The notes under the pieces are model-generated. The model was not told the origin of the DNA, searched no databases, and saw only the letters and a program-made list of their open reading frames with translations. From Prolixibacteraceae bacterium (lineage in GTDB: Bacteria; Bacteroidota; Bacteroidia; Bacteroidales; Prolixibacteraceae), in NCBI GenBank assembly GCA_029265875.1, contig JAJUGS010000006.1, positions 1-36,454 on the forward strand: a stretch of 36,454 nucleotides of DNA, given 5' to 3'. The translations under genes were made by a program, and so were the position numbers. Of this stretch, positions 23,530 through 31,734 are shown piece after piece. Numbering within the stretch: the stretch's first letter is position 1; each line of letters begins with the position of its first letter.

Positions 23530-25733
23530 TTCAAACTGATTTTTACGTCGTTAAATTTGGTGTAAATCTGTATTTCGCTGTCGGTGTTAATTCTGATTTC
23601 AGATTCAATTTTCCGGATTTCTCGACCTGCCACTTTTTGAGAAATGCTGACATTCATTTCAATATCGTCCGCCGAAAGGATGTCGCCGGCTTCTTTCATG
23701 GTCAGCCTGTACCCGGCTTTCAGAAACAGGAAAACCGGTGCAACAAAATCCTGAAGAAATTTAGTTATCCCCCCAAACATGAGGTTTACCGGGAGTGAAT
23801 CGTCGATGTTGCTGTTGGGCTGAAAACCCAGCGGAATCTTAAACATCGAAATAAAAAACCAGTACAAAGCCGAGTTTTTCTTCCCCGTGAAATTGGTGAA
23901 GTAGTGCAGGTCGCCGTTGTTGTACAAATACGCAATGCTCCCATCCTTTTCACTCCTGATATAAGTGTTGTTATAAACATCGGTTTCAACCACCCAAAAA
24001 CAGCGCCCACCCAGGTTTTTCCAATATTTTTTTGCTGAATCGGCCTGAAAATCGACTGCTATTTTTTGCCCGGGAATAAAATGCAGTGCCTTTGCCAGCG
24101 TCTCGTTTTTAGCCGGATTTGCCACCACCTGTTTGTTTTGCGGAAACTCAAAATTTTTCATCACAAAACCTGATGCATCTTTCAGCAAATAGTGGCCAAA
24201 AGGATAATCGAGCGTGGCCGAGCCAATAAAAGGCGTAACCTGGAACTGAAAATGCAGGTGCGGATAAGGCGACCGGCCTGAGTTTCCGCAGCGTGCAAGC
24301 AACTGGCCTTTTTTCACCACATCGTCGGTTTTTACTTCCACCGACTGGTATTTCAGGTGACTGAGTTTCGCGTATAAATAATCGTTGTGCTTAATAATGA
24401 TTGTGTTTCCCCAGTTGTTGGCGGTGTTGATATCGCCAATCCGGTTGTCGTGAATATTATTCACCACTTCGGCCACAACACCGTCGAATGGCGACAAAAC
24501 TGCTTTTCCGAAACAATAATAATCTTCGGCAAAATCGCCACTGCCTTTGAATTGGCTGCCTGTTCGGTCGGTAATTACAAAATCCCACGCATGCCGCCAC
24601 GCTCCCTTGTGGGTGTGTTCTCCGTTGTGCGCCTGGTTAACGGTCCACTCGCCAAAAAATGGCAGTGAAGCCGAAACCGGGTAGGCCGCCGGAAAACGTT
24701 TCAGGTTGCCCGAATACAGGTACAGGTTTTTCTCCGGATTCCCCAACTGCACAGGTGTTTCAACGAGTTTGCGCGGACGCTGTTCACGCAGTTTCAACGC
24801 ATATAAAAACATCAGCACCACCATGTTAAAAGGCAGCGAATACGGCGAAATTTTAAATTGAATAAAAAATTGCTGGGTAGCCGTGGTGATTAGAACCACA
24901 GCCGGAAGCAGCAGCACAATCCACGCAAAACTCACCCTGCCCGGAACCAGATAATAGCCTCCCAAGGCAATGGCGGTTAAAATATAGTTGAACCCGATAA
25001 ACGTATAGCCCAGCGAGTTGAATTCGATACCCGTGATTCTGTAAAACAGCCACGCCACCGTGTAACCCAGAAACGACAAAACAAAAGTGATGCGCGAATA
25101 GATGAGCAGCCCGGCAGCAATAATAATTCCAGCCAGCAAATGCGTTTGAAAAAACACCGCGCCCAGCGAATGAAAATAGATTTTCAGAAACGAAGAAGAA
25201 ATGGATGTTTCGAGAAAATCATACAAACTTACAAAAGTGCGGCCACCCAGCGCGTACAATTCGTTGTAGGTAAAAATACCGCGTTCGCTGAGGTGGAGTG
25301 CGCTTAAATCGCCACGCGAAAGGGCTACAATCCACACCGAAATCAGAAACGGAACACTCAGAAACGGCAGCCCGTATTTTCCCAAAATACCCTGAAAAAC
25401 TACCGTGAGGAAAAAGCAGGTAACGGCGGCAACCACCACCAGCAAAAACAGTTCGGGCGATGGCTGGTAAAACAACCCAATGCCCAAACCCACGAGCAAG
25501 GCGTTAAAACCATAAATCCCTGAAACCAGAAAATACCGGTTGTAGCCCAGCGACCAGGCCAGCAGGTTGGCAATAAGAATCGCGAGCAAACCGCCGATTC
25601 CGGCACCGTAATCAAAAAAACTTATCAGCACAAGCAAAACCGCCAGCAATTTCGAGGTGGAAAAAAACACCTGCGAATAGCTGTTCAGGATTGAATTCAG
25701 AATTTCTTTGCCGGTTAGCGGGTAGCTTTTCAT
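23502..25733 (-). CDS. urea-transporter / M23-peptidase fusion
   Basis: A 743-residue fusion. Residues about 15-315 form a urea-transporter (UT) channel domain: two pseudo-repeats with SGIYGFNALLVGLGIGLF at 71-88 and FIGFNYILTAIALGGYY near 245-261. After a linker, about 340-550 is an M23 (LytM/gluzincin) domain: RHAWDF near 379-384, YLYAKLSHLKYQ, RCGNSGRSPYPHLHFQFQ near 480-495 with the HLH zinc motif, and GxVxxG-type strands. The first motif is H-x2-D instead of the usual H-x3-D, as I recall from a WRHAxDF subfamily. The last 180 residues are of unknown fold. M23 enzymes cut peptidoglycan cross-links; UT channels pass urea and small amides. The gene starts six bases after the decarboxylase stop and overlaps the barrel gene. 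Confidence 0.9.
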   Translation of the reverse strand: MKSYPLTGKEILNSILNSYSQVFFSTSKLLAVLLVLISFFDYGAGIGGLLAILIANLLAWSLGYNRYFLVSGIYGFNALLVGLGIGLFYQPSPELFLLVVVAAVTCFFLTVVFQGILGKYGLPFLSVPFLISVWIVALSRGDLSALHLSERGIFTYNELYALGGRTFVSLYDFLETSISSSFLKIYFHSLGAVFFQTHLLAGIIIAAGLLIYSRITFVLSFLGYTVAWLFYRITGIEFNSLGYTFIGFNYILTAIALGGYYLVPGRVSFAWIVLLLPAVVLITTATQQFFIQFKISPYSLPFNMVVLMFLYALKLREQRPRKLVETPVQLGNPEKNLYLYSGNLKRFPAAYPVSASLPFFGEWTVNQAHNGEHTHKGAWRHAWDFVITDRTGSQFKGSGDFAEDYYCFGKAVLSPFDGVVAEVVNNIHDNRIGDINTANNWGNTIIIKHNDYLYAKLSHLKYQSVEVKTDDVVKKGQLLARCGNSGRSPYPHLHFQFQVTPFIGSATLDYPFGHYLLKDASGFVMKNFEFPQNKQVVANPAKNETLAKALHFIPGQKIAVDFQADSAKKYWKNLGGRCFWVVETDVYNNTYIRSEKDGSIAYLYNNGDLHYFTNFTGKKNSALYWFFISMFKIPLGFQPNSNIDDSLPVNLMFGGITKFLQDFVAPVFLFLKAGYRLTMKEAGDILSADDIEMNVSISQKVAGREIRKIESEIRINTDSEIQIYTKFNDVKISLKCQNQPESY

Positions 25734-25739
25734 GCTGTT

Positions 25740-27080
25740 TTATCTTTTCGGGTTCACTTCAAAATTCTGAATTGAACCAAGTTCTTCCTTTTTACGGATG
25801 ATGTGGGTTTTCTTTTCCATATCAATCAAAACCACGTTGGGCCGGAAAGTGATAAACTGCATCCACTGTGTCATATTGTAGGCGCCTACCCGCTCAATGA
25901 CCAGCCTGTCGCCGGTTTTAACATGCGGAAAATTGATGGCATCGCGCACCACATCGATATTCATGCAAAGCGGGCCATAAATGGTGGTATCTTCAAGGTA
26001 TTCAGCCACTTCTTTGGTAGGATAAACACCGAGGTTGTACCAGAATGAGGTAAAAAGCAGGTTCACGCCAGCATCGATAACCATGGTGCGACGGCCGGCA
26101 ACTGAGCGTTTGTTGGCCAGTACGGTTGTAAGTAAATACCCGGCATCGTCAATGAGCGCGCGGCCTGTTTCGAGGAAAAGCACTGGCAGGTTCTCGTGCG
26201 GAATTTCCGACGAAATGATGGCGTTTGAAATGGCTTCGGCATACTCGTCGAACGACGGACAGGTTTCGGAACCCGGCATGTACGCGCCTTTCAGCGTGTT
26301 TTTCGACGCAAAACCTCCTCCGAGGTCGATGTATTTCAGCCAGTGGTTAAACTTGCGGTGGGTGGCCATGTACAGGTTCGAAAGTTTTGACGCCGCCACC
26401 GCGTATGCCGAAGTTGACATGATGTAGGTTCCGATGTGTGTGTGGAGCCCAATCAGGTCGAGGTTTTCGGCCAGCATGATGCGGTTGATGGCGTTCCAGG
26501 CTTCGCCGTTTTCGTAGTTAAAACCAAAGCGGTCCCACATGGGGTAAATGCCGGTGTCCATGTTGATGCGGATGGCAACACGCGCTTTTTTGCCGATTTT
26601 CCGGGTGGTTTCAATCAGCAGGTACAACTCATCAAAATGGTCGATGTGAATACAGGCGTTGTGGTTAATGGCCAGTGTTAAATCGGCTTCCGATTTTTCG
26701 GGCCCGTTAAACAGAATCTGCGTTCCTTTTACACCCAGCGAAAGCGCCTTTTCAAATTCAAACCCCGAAACCACCTCGGCCCACGAACCTTCGTCGTGGA
26801 AAATGCTGCAAACCGCATCGAGATAATTGGTTTTGTACGACCACGCAAACTGTACTTTCGGGTAACGGGTTTCAAAGGCGCGGCGGGCTTCGCGGTAGGT
26901 TTCGCGAATGGTTTTTTCTGAAATCACAAATACGGGCGAACCGTATTCGTCCATCAGTTTATCCACTGCAATGCCATCGATTTGACTGACAATTTTTTGT
27001 TTTGCCGGCAACCCGAATTTGTTGGGAATTCCGGCGGTTATTTTGGTGATAACCGGTTTTTCGTATTTGATTTTTTCCAT
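25740..27080 (-). CDS. fold-III PLP-dependent decarboxylase (DAP/ornithine decarboxylase-like)
   Basis: A 446-residue fold-III enzyme of the diaminopimelate/ornithine/arginine decarboxylase group. Key features are the PLP lysine in FAWSYKTN (about Lys83), the HTHIGT histidine, a GGGF phosphate loop (DLGGGFASKN), an ETGRALIDDAG block, and the active-site Cys in GPLCMNID near 372, followed by YNMTQWMQF. Cofactor residues look complete. I chose the ATG at 27080; the longer frame has a TTG at 27095. It is not placed with lysA pathway genes, so its substrate is probably a different amino acid or an amino-acid adduct, as for decarboxylases in siderophore pathways. The next gene follows after six bases; the upstream 678-base gap holds a tandem repeat. 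Confidence 0.9.
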   Translation of the reverse strand: MEKIKYEKPVITKITAGIPNKFGLPAKQKIVSQIDGIAVDKLMDEYGSPVFVISEKTIRETYREARRAFETRYPKVQFAWSYKTNYLDAVCSIFHDEGSWAEVVSGFEFEKALSLGVKGTQILFNGPEKSEADLTLAINHNACIHIDHFDELYLLIETTRKIGKKARVAIRINMDTGIYPMWDRFGFNYENGEAWNAINRIMLAENLDLIGLHTHIGTYIMSTSAYAVAASKLSNLYMATHRKFNHWLKYIDLGGGFASKNTLKGAYMPGSETCPSFDEYAEAISNAIISSEIPHENLPVLFLETGRALIDDAGYLLTTVLANKRSVAGRRTMVIDAGVNLLFTSFWYNLGVYPTKEVAEYLEDTTIYGPLCMNIDVVRDAINFPHVKTGDRLVIERVGAYNMTQWMQFITFRPNVVLIDMEKKTHIIRKKEELGSIQNFEVNPKR

Positions 27081-27758
27081 GTTGTTTTCTTGCAAAGGCG
27101 CAACGGCGCCGGGTTTATAATTAATTATTCTTCATCATTCTTTATTCCAGCTCTGGTATTTCAAACTGCGGGGCGGGTGTTTTGGGTTTCGCCATCCCCG
27201 GGTTGAAACCCGGGGTTATGCAAGTTTCGCCCCTTTGGGGCTGGGAACTGCTAAATTTCCGATTTGTCATTCTTCCTTTTGTTATTCCTTATTATCCTTA
27301 AAAAAACTGTGTCACTCCTTTGTTTTTCAGCGGCGGTGTTTCAAACTGCGGGGCGGGTGTTGGAGGTTTCGCCATCCCCGGGTTGAAACCCGGGGTTATG
27401 CAAGTTTCGCCCTTTCAGGATGGTACCCAAACAATTTCTGTTTTGTTATTTCTTATTTTGTTATTTCTTATTTTTCTTCAAATAATCAGTATCACTTTTT
27501 AGTTTTTCAGCGGCGGTGTTTCAAACAGCGGGGCGGGTGGTGGAGGGCATTTTCTATCCCGGGGTTTCACCCCGGGCTACCAATATTTCGCCCTCCCCGA
27601 CTTTGTCATTCAGGCGGGTCCTTTGGAGCTATTTTTCCGGCTATGAAATTTGCTCATTAAACAATTCTTTTTTCCTCATTCACCCACTCACCCAATAACT
27701 CATACACTAATTTCTTCATTCATGCATTCACGCATTCATGCATTGTAGCATTCACGCA
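27081..27758. repeat. 180-base tandem repeat (2.5 copies) plus low-complexity tract
   Basis: Units begin near 27151, 27331 and 27511 (the third is cut at about 27600) with an exact period of 180. Each has a TTTCAAACTGCGGGGCGGGT start (CAGCG in the third), a CCCCGGGTT-GA-AACCCGGGG hairpin (27195-27214 and 27375-27394; CCCGGGGT-TTC-ACCCCGGG in the third), a GCAAGTTTCGCCC or CAATATTTCGCCC spacer, and sometimes a CCCC-TTT-GGGG hairpin. Unit flanks are T/A-rich. After 27655 is a tract of TTCATTCACGCATTCATGCA-like words. The gap splits the block between the ATP-grasp and decarboxylase genes. Confidence 0.9.
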
Positions 27759-28805
27759 TTAAATTTCCCTGTTAATCGAAATGGCGGCGAACTTTTCCAA
27801 ATCCACAATCATGTCGTAAGAGTAGCGTACAAACATTTTCCCGATTTTGTATTCGGTCATCGGCTTTACATCCAGTCCCAACGCCAGTTTGACAAGTGCC
27901 TCGGGAATATTCTGGCCTGCCCCAACCGCGAGGTAAACCCAGGCAGGTAAACGAGGATTGATTTCGATAAGATAATATTCGCCGGCATTGTTTTTTATCA
28001 ACTCCAGTTCCATCCCGCCTTTCCATTTTGTTTTCTGAATAAGCGAGCGGGTGAGTTCCATCATTTTATCGTCGGCCAGCGTAATTCCACCCCAGGCTTT
28101 TCCTTTGTCGGTGATGTATTGTTTTCGCATGGGTACGGCAGCAATGGTATTACCTTTGCCATCACCGAGAGCCACCACATTCACTTCGGTTCCTTTTACA
28201 AACTCCTGTGCAATCACCGGCAGCCCCCATTTGGCAGCCAGTTTCTGAAATGCCTGTTTTACCTGTTCTTCGTTGGCTGCTACATACGCATCGTAAAACT
28301 GGCCTTTTATCATCACCGGGTAGTCGAAGTTTTCTTCAATTTCCTTTATCTGGTTAAAGCTTCCAAGGTTGATACTACCCGGAACTTTTACCCCGTATTT
28401 TTTACCGTATTCGGGCAGTTTGTCTTTTTCGCGCTCCTGAAACTGTTTCAGTGTTGGCAAAAAAGTGTGAATGCCCTTGTTGAGCAGACGTTGTTCGTTT
28501 TTCATAAACGAAAACAGTTCGGCATCGAAATTGGGAACCAGCACATCCAGTTTTTCCTGCTGGTGAATGTATTCCACGCGTTCAATCAGCTCGTCGGAAC
28601 CGCCCGAGGGATAAGGAATCTGGAAGATGCGGTCGCATAAACCTTCCATGTAAATGCCGGGTTCGAGGTTTTCATAAACCAGCCCGATGATGCGTGCGTC
28701 AAAAACTTCCGACTCTTTGATTCCTCGAATAAAAGGCACACCCGGCCCCGGATTGTCGGTATTGTTCAGGCCGGTAACTGCGAGTGTTATTTTTTGTTTT
28801 GCCAT
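27759..28805 (-). CDS. ATP-grasp ligase, carbamoyl-phosphate synthase/biotin carboxylase-like
   Basis: A 348-residue ATP-grasp enzyme. An N-terminal pre-ATP-grasp domain (about 1-115) contains TLAVTGLNNTDNPGPGVPFI and LDVLVPNFDAELF. The ATP-binding part (about 115-330) shows FDYPVMIKGQFYDAYVA, VIAQEFVKGTEVNVVALGDG, GITLADD, and the metal site MELELIK ... YYLIEINPRLPAW near 265-292. Such enzymes make amide or thioester bonds using an acyl phosphate; the substrates cannot be told. It starts nine bases after the PqqD-like gene. PqqD-like domains bind peptides for modifying enzymes, so an ATP-grasp that joins or extends a peptide is plausible. Confidence 0.9.
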   Translation of the reverse strand: MAKQKITLAVTGLNNTDNPGPGVPFIRGIKESEVFDARIIGLVYENLEPGIYMEGLCDRIFQIPYPSGGSDELIERVEYIHQQEKLDVLVPNFDAELFSFMKNEQRLLNKGIHTFLPTLKQFQEREKDKLPEYGKKYGVKVPGSINLGSFNQIKEIEENFDYPVMIKGQFYDAYVAANEEQVKQAFQKLAAKWGLPVIAQEFVKGTEVNVVALGDGKGNTIAAVPMRKQYITDKGKAWGGITLADDKMMELTRSLIQKTKWKGGMELELIKNNAGEYYLIEINPRLPAWVYLAVGAGQNIPEALVKLALGLDVKPMTEYKIGKMFVRYSYDMIVDLEKFAAISINREI

Positions 28806-28814
28806 TTTCAGCAG

Positions 28815-29078
28815 TTATTTGAAATCCAGCTGGTTTTCCTGAATAATTAGCTGATGATGTTTCAGTAGTGCATAAAACTCGTAAAAGTCTTTTTCGAAAG
28901 TGAGGTCGTCAACATCATACTTTTCAAGTATTTCAGGTTTTAACTCATCAAAATCCTTTCCTTCCTTGAGTTTTCTGATTAGCTCCAACCCAAACGGGTT
29001 CAGGGCAAACGAGTCGCCTGAGTTCGAGTTGAAAACAAACCCGTTGTCGCTGATTTTAACTTCTCCCGGAATTTTCAT
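28815..29078 (-). CDS. PqqD-like (RRE-fold) small protein
   Basis: An 87-residue protein matching PqqD-like proteins: a beta hairpin (GEVKISDNGFVFNSNSGDSF), the LNPFGLELIRKLKEGKDFDELKPEI helices with a small, often-conserved turn, and a C-terminal helix (EKDFYEFYALLKHHQLI) ending in a short tail. PqqD-like domains bind leader peptides of ribosomal peptides and hand them to a modifying enzyme. It is the first gene of the block and lies nine bases before the ATP-grasp gene. I saw no precursor peptide gene nearby; the gap upstream to 29249 holds only a 16-codon frame without support. It could therefore act on a protein partner, or on a peptide encoded elsewhere. Confidence 0.85.
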   Translation of the reverse strand: MKIPGEVKISDNGFVFNSNSGDSFALNPFGLELIRKLKEGKDFDELKPEILEKYDVDDLTFEKDFYEFYALLKHHQLIIQENQLDFK

Positions 29079-29249
29079 GTTTTTGTTTTAAAAAAATGAT
29101 GTTTTGACACCAATTTTACGAAAAACTTTCATTCACGATTCAAAATGAATTTCAAGGCGAAACCTAACCGGGATAAATTTATGCACCTATCATAAAATTT
29201 CTGGCACTATACTTGTTTTTGCCTGATTATATTTAAAAAGCTGAAATCT

Positions 29250-29780
29250 ATGAAAACAATTAAAACTCTTGTTCTTATGCTAACCACCCTTTTCTTTGTT
29301 TCATCCTGCGAAGGCCCGATGGGTCCTCCCGGAATTCCTGGTGAAGACGGGGATTCATTGATGGGTACTATATTCGAAATTGAAGGCGATTTCAAAGCCT
29401 CCAACAATTACCAGTTGTATTATGATTTCCCCAACAATTTCAAGGTTTACGAATCGGATGTGGTGCTGGTTTATATACTCTGGGAAGTGGTAAATGTGAA
29501 TGGCAAAAACACCGATGTTTGGCGTCTTTTGCCACAAACCCGGTTTGTTGACAACGGTTTTATTCAGTACAATTTCGATTATACCGTAAATGATGTCCGG
29601 GTTTTCCTCGAAACCTCATTTGATTATGCTGACCTTTTGCCGTCTGAAACACAGGACCAGGTTTTCCGGATTGCCGTGTTGCCTGCCGATTTTGTAGCTT
29701 CAAAAAAGTCGGGTGAATTAATGGATTTTTCCAATGTTATCAACGCACCGGAGCTGAAACTGAGTATGATTAAATATTAG
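29250..29780 (+). CDS. collagen-like lipoprotein
   Basis: A 176-residue lipoprotein with signal peptide and lipobox SSC at about 18-20, directly followed by four to five Gly-X-Y triplets (EGPMGPPGIPGEDGDS), a short collagen-like stretch, then a compact, aromatic-rich domain of about 135 residues (FEIEGDFKASNNYQLYYDF start). Only the collagen-like part is recognised. Such short collagen-like linkers on lipoproteins are frequent in Bacteroidota and probably project the domain from the outer membrane. The function of the domain is unknown. A terminator hairpin lies after the stop. It is divergent from the PqqD-like gene. Confidence 0.8.
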   Translation: MKTIKTLVLMLTTLFFVSSCEGPMGPPGIPGEDGDSLMGTIFEIEGDFKASNNYQLYYDFPNNFKVYESDVVLVYILWEVVNVNGKNTDVWRLLPQTRFVDNGFIQYNFDYTVNDVRVFLETSFDYADLLPSETQDQVFRIAVLPADFVASKKSGELMDFSNVINAPELKLSMIKY

Positions 29781-29797
29781 TTTCTTTCTTACAGTTG

Positions 29798-29837
29798 AAA
29801 CCGGTGGTAAGCCAATGTTTATCACCGGTTTTTATTT
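29798..29837 (+). terminator. rho-independent terminator after the lipoprotein
   Basis: AAACCGGTG at 29798-29806 pairs perfectly with CACCGGTTT at 29823-29831, followed by TTTATTTTG, 17 bases after the stop. Confidence 0.8.
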
Positions 29838-29868
29838 TGCCTCATTTCCCGATTTATTCTTTTCTTTG
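29837..29868 (+). promoter_or_regulatory. candidate Bacteroidota promoter for the PfkB-family kinase
   Basis: TTG at 29837-29839 and TTTCTTTG at 29861-29868 are 21 bases apart, matching the Bacteroidota TTG / TAnnTTTG pattern with one mismatch in the -7 box. Transcription would start about 20 bases before the ATG at 29895. Confidence 0.4.
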
Positions 29869-29894
29869 CACACTGAACAATAACTGCAAAAACA

Positions 29895-30902
29895 ATGGCT
29901 ATTGCAAAAAATATTCCTGCTGTGCTTGGCGTCGGAAATGCGCTGGTGGATGTAATTACCGTATTGGAAAATGATTCGGTACTCGAACAGTTTGACCTGC
30001 CACGCGGAAGCATGACGTTGGTAGATGCCACCCTTTCAAAAAAAATATACGACACGGTTTATTCCGAAAAAAGTGAACTCTCGACCGGTGGTTCGGTGGC
30101 CAATACCATGCGTACGTTGGCCGGAATTGGTGGAAAAGGCGGATACATGGGAAAAACCGGCGATGATGAATTGGGCCGGGTTTTCCGTGAAGCTTTTGAA
30201 AAGAGGGGCATCAGGACCCACCTTTTATACAGCCCGACAGAAACCGGCCGTGTGATGGGGCTTGTCAGTCCAGACTCGGAACGTACCATGGCAACTTACC
30301 TGGGCGCTGCAGCCGAAATGACCCCAGGTGATTTTAACCCCGGAATTTTTGAGGGATACGAATATCTGTACATGGAAGGCTACCTGGTTTTTAACCACAA
30401 ACTCATCAAAACAGGGGTTGAACTGGCGAAAAAAGCAGGGCTGAAAATTGCCATCGACCTGGCCAGCTACAATGTGGTGGATGCCAACCGCGACTTTCTG
30501 AATGATTTGATAAAGAATTATGTGGACATTGTTTTTGCCAACGAAGAGGAAGCCAAAAGTTTAACCGGGAAAGAACCCCTGGAAGCTTTATACGAAATCT
30601 CCGAAATGTGTGAACTTGCCATCGTAAAAGTCGGAAAAGAGGGTTCGTATATTAAACGCGGCGATGAGGTGTTGAAAATCGGAACCATTCCTGCCAAAGC
30701 CATCGACACAACCGGCGCCGGCGATAGTTATGCTGCCGGATTTTTTTACGGATTGACCCAAGGTTACGAGCTTGAAACCTGTGGGAAAATTGCTGCTTTA
30801 ATTTCGGGAAAAACCGTGGAAGTAATGGGTGCCAACCTGCCCGATGAACAGTTGCCACTGATCAGGGAAGAAATCAAAAGGATTGTAAAAAGCCGGAAAT
30901 AG
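29895..30902 (+). CDS. PfkB-family kinase, adenosine-kinase-like
   Basis: A 335-residue ribokinase/PfkB-fold kinase. The opening VLGVGNALVDVITVLEND and the TGGSVANTMRTLAGIGG block form the substrate site; the DTTGAGDSYAAGFFYGL motif near 272-288 contains the anion hole and the catalytic base Asp. A lid segment follows the first strands. Closest by pattern to adenosine/sugar kinases of the adenosine-kinase group, which turn adenosine into AMP; a sugar substrate is not excluded. Salvage of nucleosides would fit the deoxynucleoside kinase in the opposite direction just downstream. The start is the ATG at 29895. Confidence 0.9.
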   Translation: MAIAKNIPAVLGVGNALVDVITVLENDSVLEQFDLPRGSMTLVDATLSKKIYDTVYSEKSELSTGGSVANTMRTLAGIGGKGGYMGKTGDDELGRVFREAFEKRGIRTHLLYSPTETGRVMGLVSPDSERTMATYLGAAAEMTPGDFNPGIFEGYEYLYMEGYLVFNHKLIKTGVELAKKAGLKIAIDLASYNVVDANRDFLNDLIKNYVDIVFANEEEAKSLTGKEPLEALYEISEMCELAIVKVGKEGSYIKRGDEVLKIGTIPAKAIDTTGAGDSYAAGFFYGLTQGYELETCGKIAALISGKTVEVMGANLPDEQLPLIREEIKRIVKSRK

Positions 30903-31074
30903 TATTATTAACTATTTAGCGATTTACTATTTACCATCTTTTCGAATTACAAAATATTGAATGGTAAATCTTACGAAAACAGATTATCTATTGAGTTTGA
31001 TTACCAGTATCAGTAAGATACAAATAACCAGTATCAAAAAGATCCGGTATCGAGCATCAATAAATCAACAATTT

Positions 31075-31689
31075 TCAGAATAAGCCATAAAGCTGTGCAT
31101 CGATTTTGTCGATCACAAGCCGCAGGTCTTCGGGATTAGCTGTAAAATCGATGTCGTCAACCGGAATGATCAGGAGTTTCCCCATTTTGTAACCGGTAAT
31201 CCATTTTTCATAACGGTCATTTAATTGTTTCAGATAATCAAGCCGGATGGAACTTTCATACTCACGTCCGCGTTTCTGAATCTGGTTTACCAGTGTGGGA
31301 ACCGTGGCACGCAGATAAATCAGCAAATCCGGTGGTTCAATCACACTTACCATCAGGTCGAACAAAGTTTTGTAATTGTGAAAGTCGCGGGTACTCATCA
31401 GACCCATGCTGTGCAGGTTGGGTGCGAAAATTTCGGCATCTTCATAAATGGTGCGGTCCTGGATAATGGTTTTACCCGATTTGCGGATATCCATAATTTG
31501 TTTAAACCTCGAATTCAGAAAATAAATCTGCAGGTTAAACGACCAGCGCTGCATATCGTTGTAAAAATCGTTGAGATACGGATTTTCATCAACATCTTCA
31601 TAATGAGGTGTCCATTTGTAATGTTTGGCCAGAAGTTCTGCAAGAGTTGTCTTTCCGGCGCCAATATTTCCGGCTACTGCAATGTGCAT
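31075..31689 (-). CDS. deoxynucleoside kinase
   Basis: A 204-residue member of the deoxynucleoside kinase family (dGK/dCK/dAK group), which phosphorylates salvaged deoxynucleosides. The P-loop GNIGAGKTT is at 7-15; DRTIYEDAEIF carries the DR[ST] motif; PPDLLIYLRATVPTLVNQIQKRGREYES holds the lid arginines; and the C-terminal VDDIDF strand is present. Length is typical for the bacterial group. Substrate preference (dA, dG or dC) cannot be read from sequence alone. It converges with the adenosine-kinase-like gene; the 170-base gap is low-complexity. Confidence 0.94.
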   Translation of the reverse strand: MHIAVAGNIGAGKTTLAELLAKHYKWTPHYEDVDENPYLNDFYNDMQRWSFNLQIYFLNSRFKQIMDIRKSGKTIIQDRTIYEDAEIFAPNLHSMGLMSTRDFHNYKTLFDLMVSVIEPPDLLIYLRATVPTLVNQIQKRGREYESSIRLDYLKQLNDRYEKWITGYKMGKLLIIPVDDIDFTANPEDLRLVIDKIDAQLYGLF

Positions 31690-31734
31690 AATTATTGAAT
31701 AAAATTGAGGTCTAAAATTAGTAAAAAGGTTGGT

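Noticed and set aside
23502-25733. M23 domain of the fusion is inactive because H-x3-D is missing
   Set aside because: A RHAWD-type motif (H-x2-D) and the HLHF motif are present, and I recall the same form in a distinct M23 subfamily, so loss of activity is not supported.
27151-27600. Tandem repeat as a CRISPR array
   Set aside because: The unit is 180 bases with no 25-40-base repeat/spacer alternation, and no cas gene is near.
27736-28640. Open frames on the plus strand opposite the ATP-grasp gene
   Set aside because: Antisense shadows; the ATP-grasp motifs fix the coding strand.
29145-29195. 16-codon frame (MNFKAKPNRDKFMHLS) as a precursor peptide for the PqqD-like protein
   Set aside because: On the opposite strand, no leader/core features, and expected by chance in a 170-base gap.
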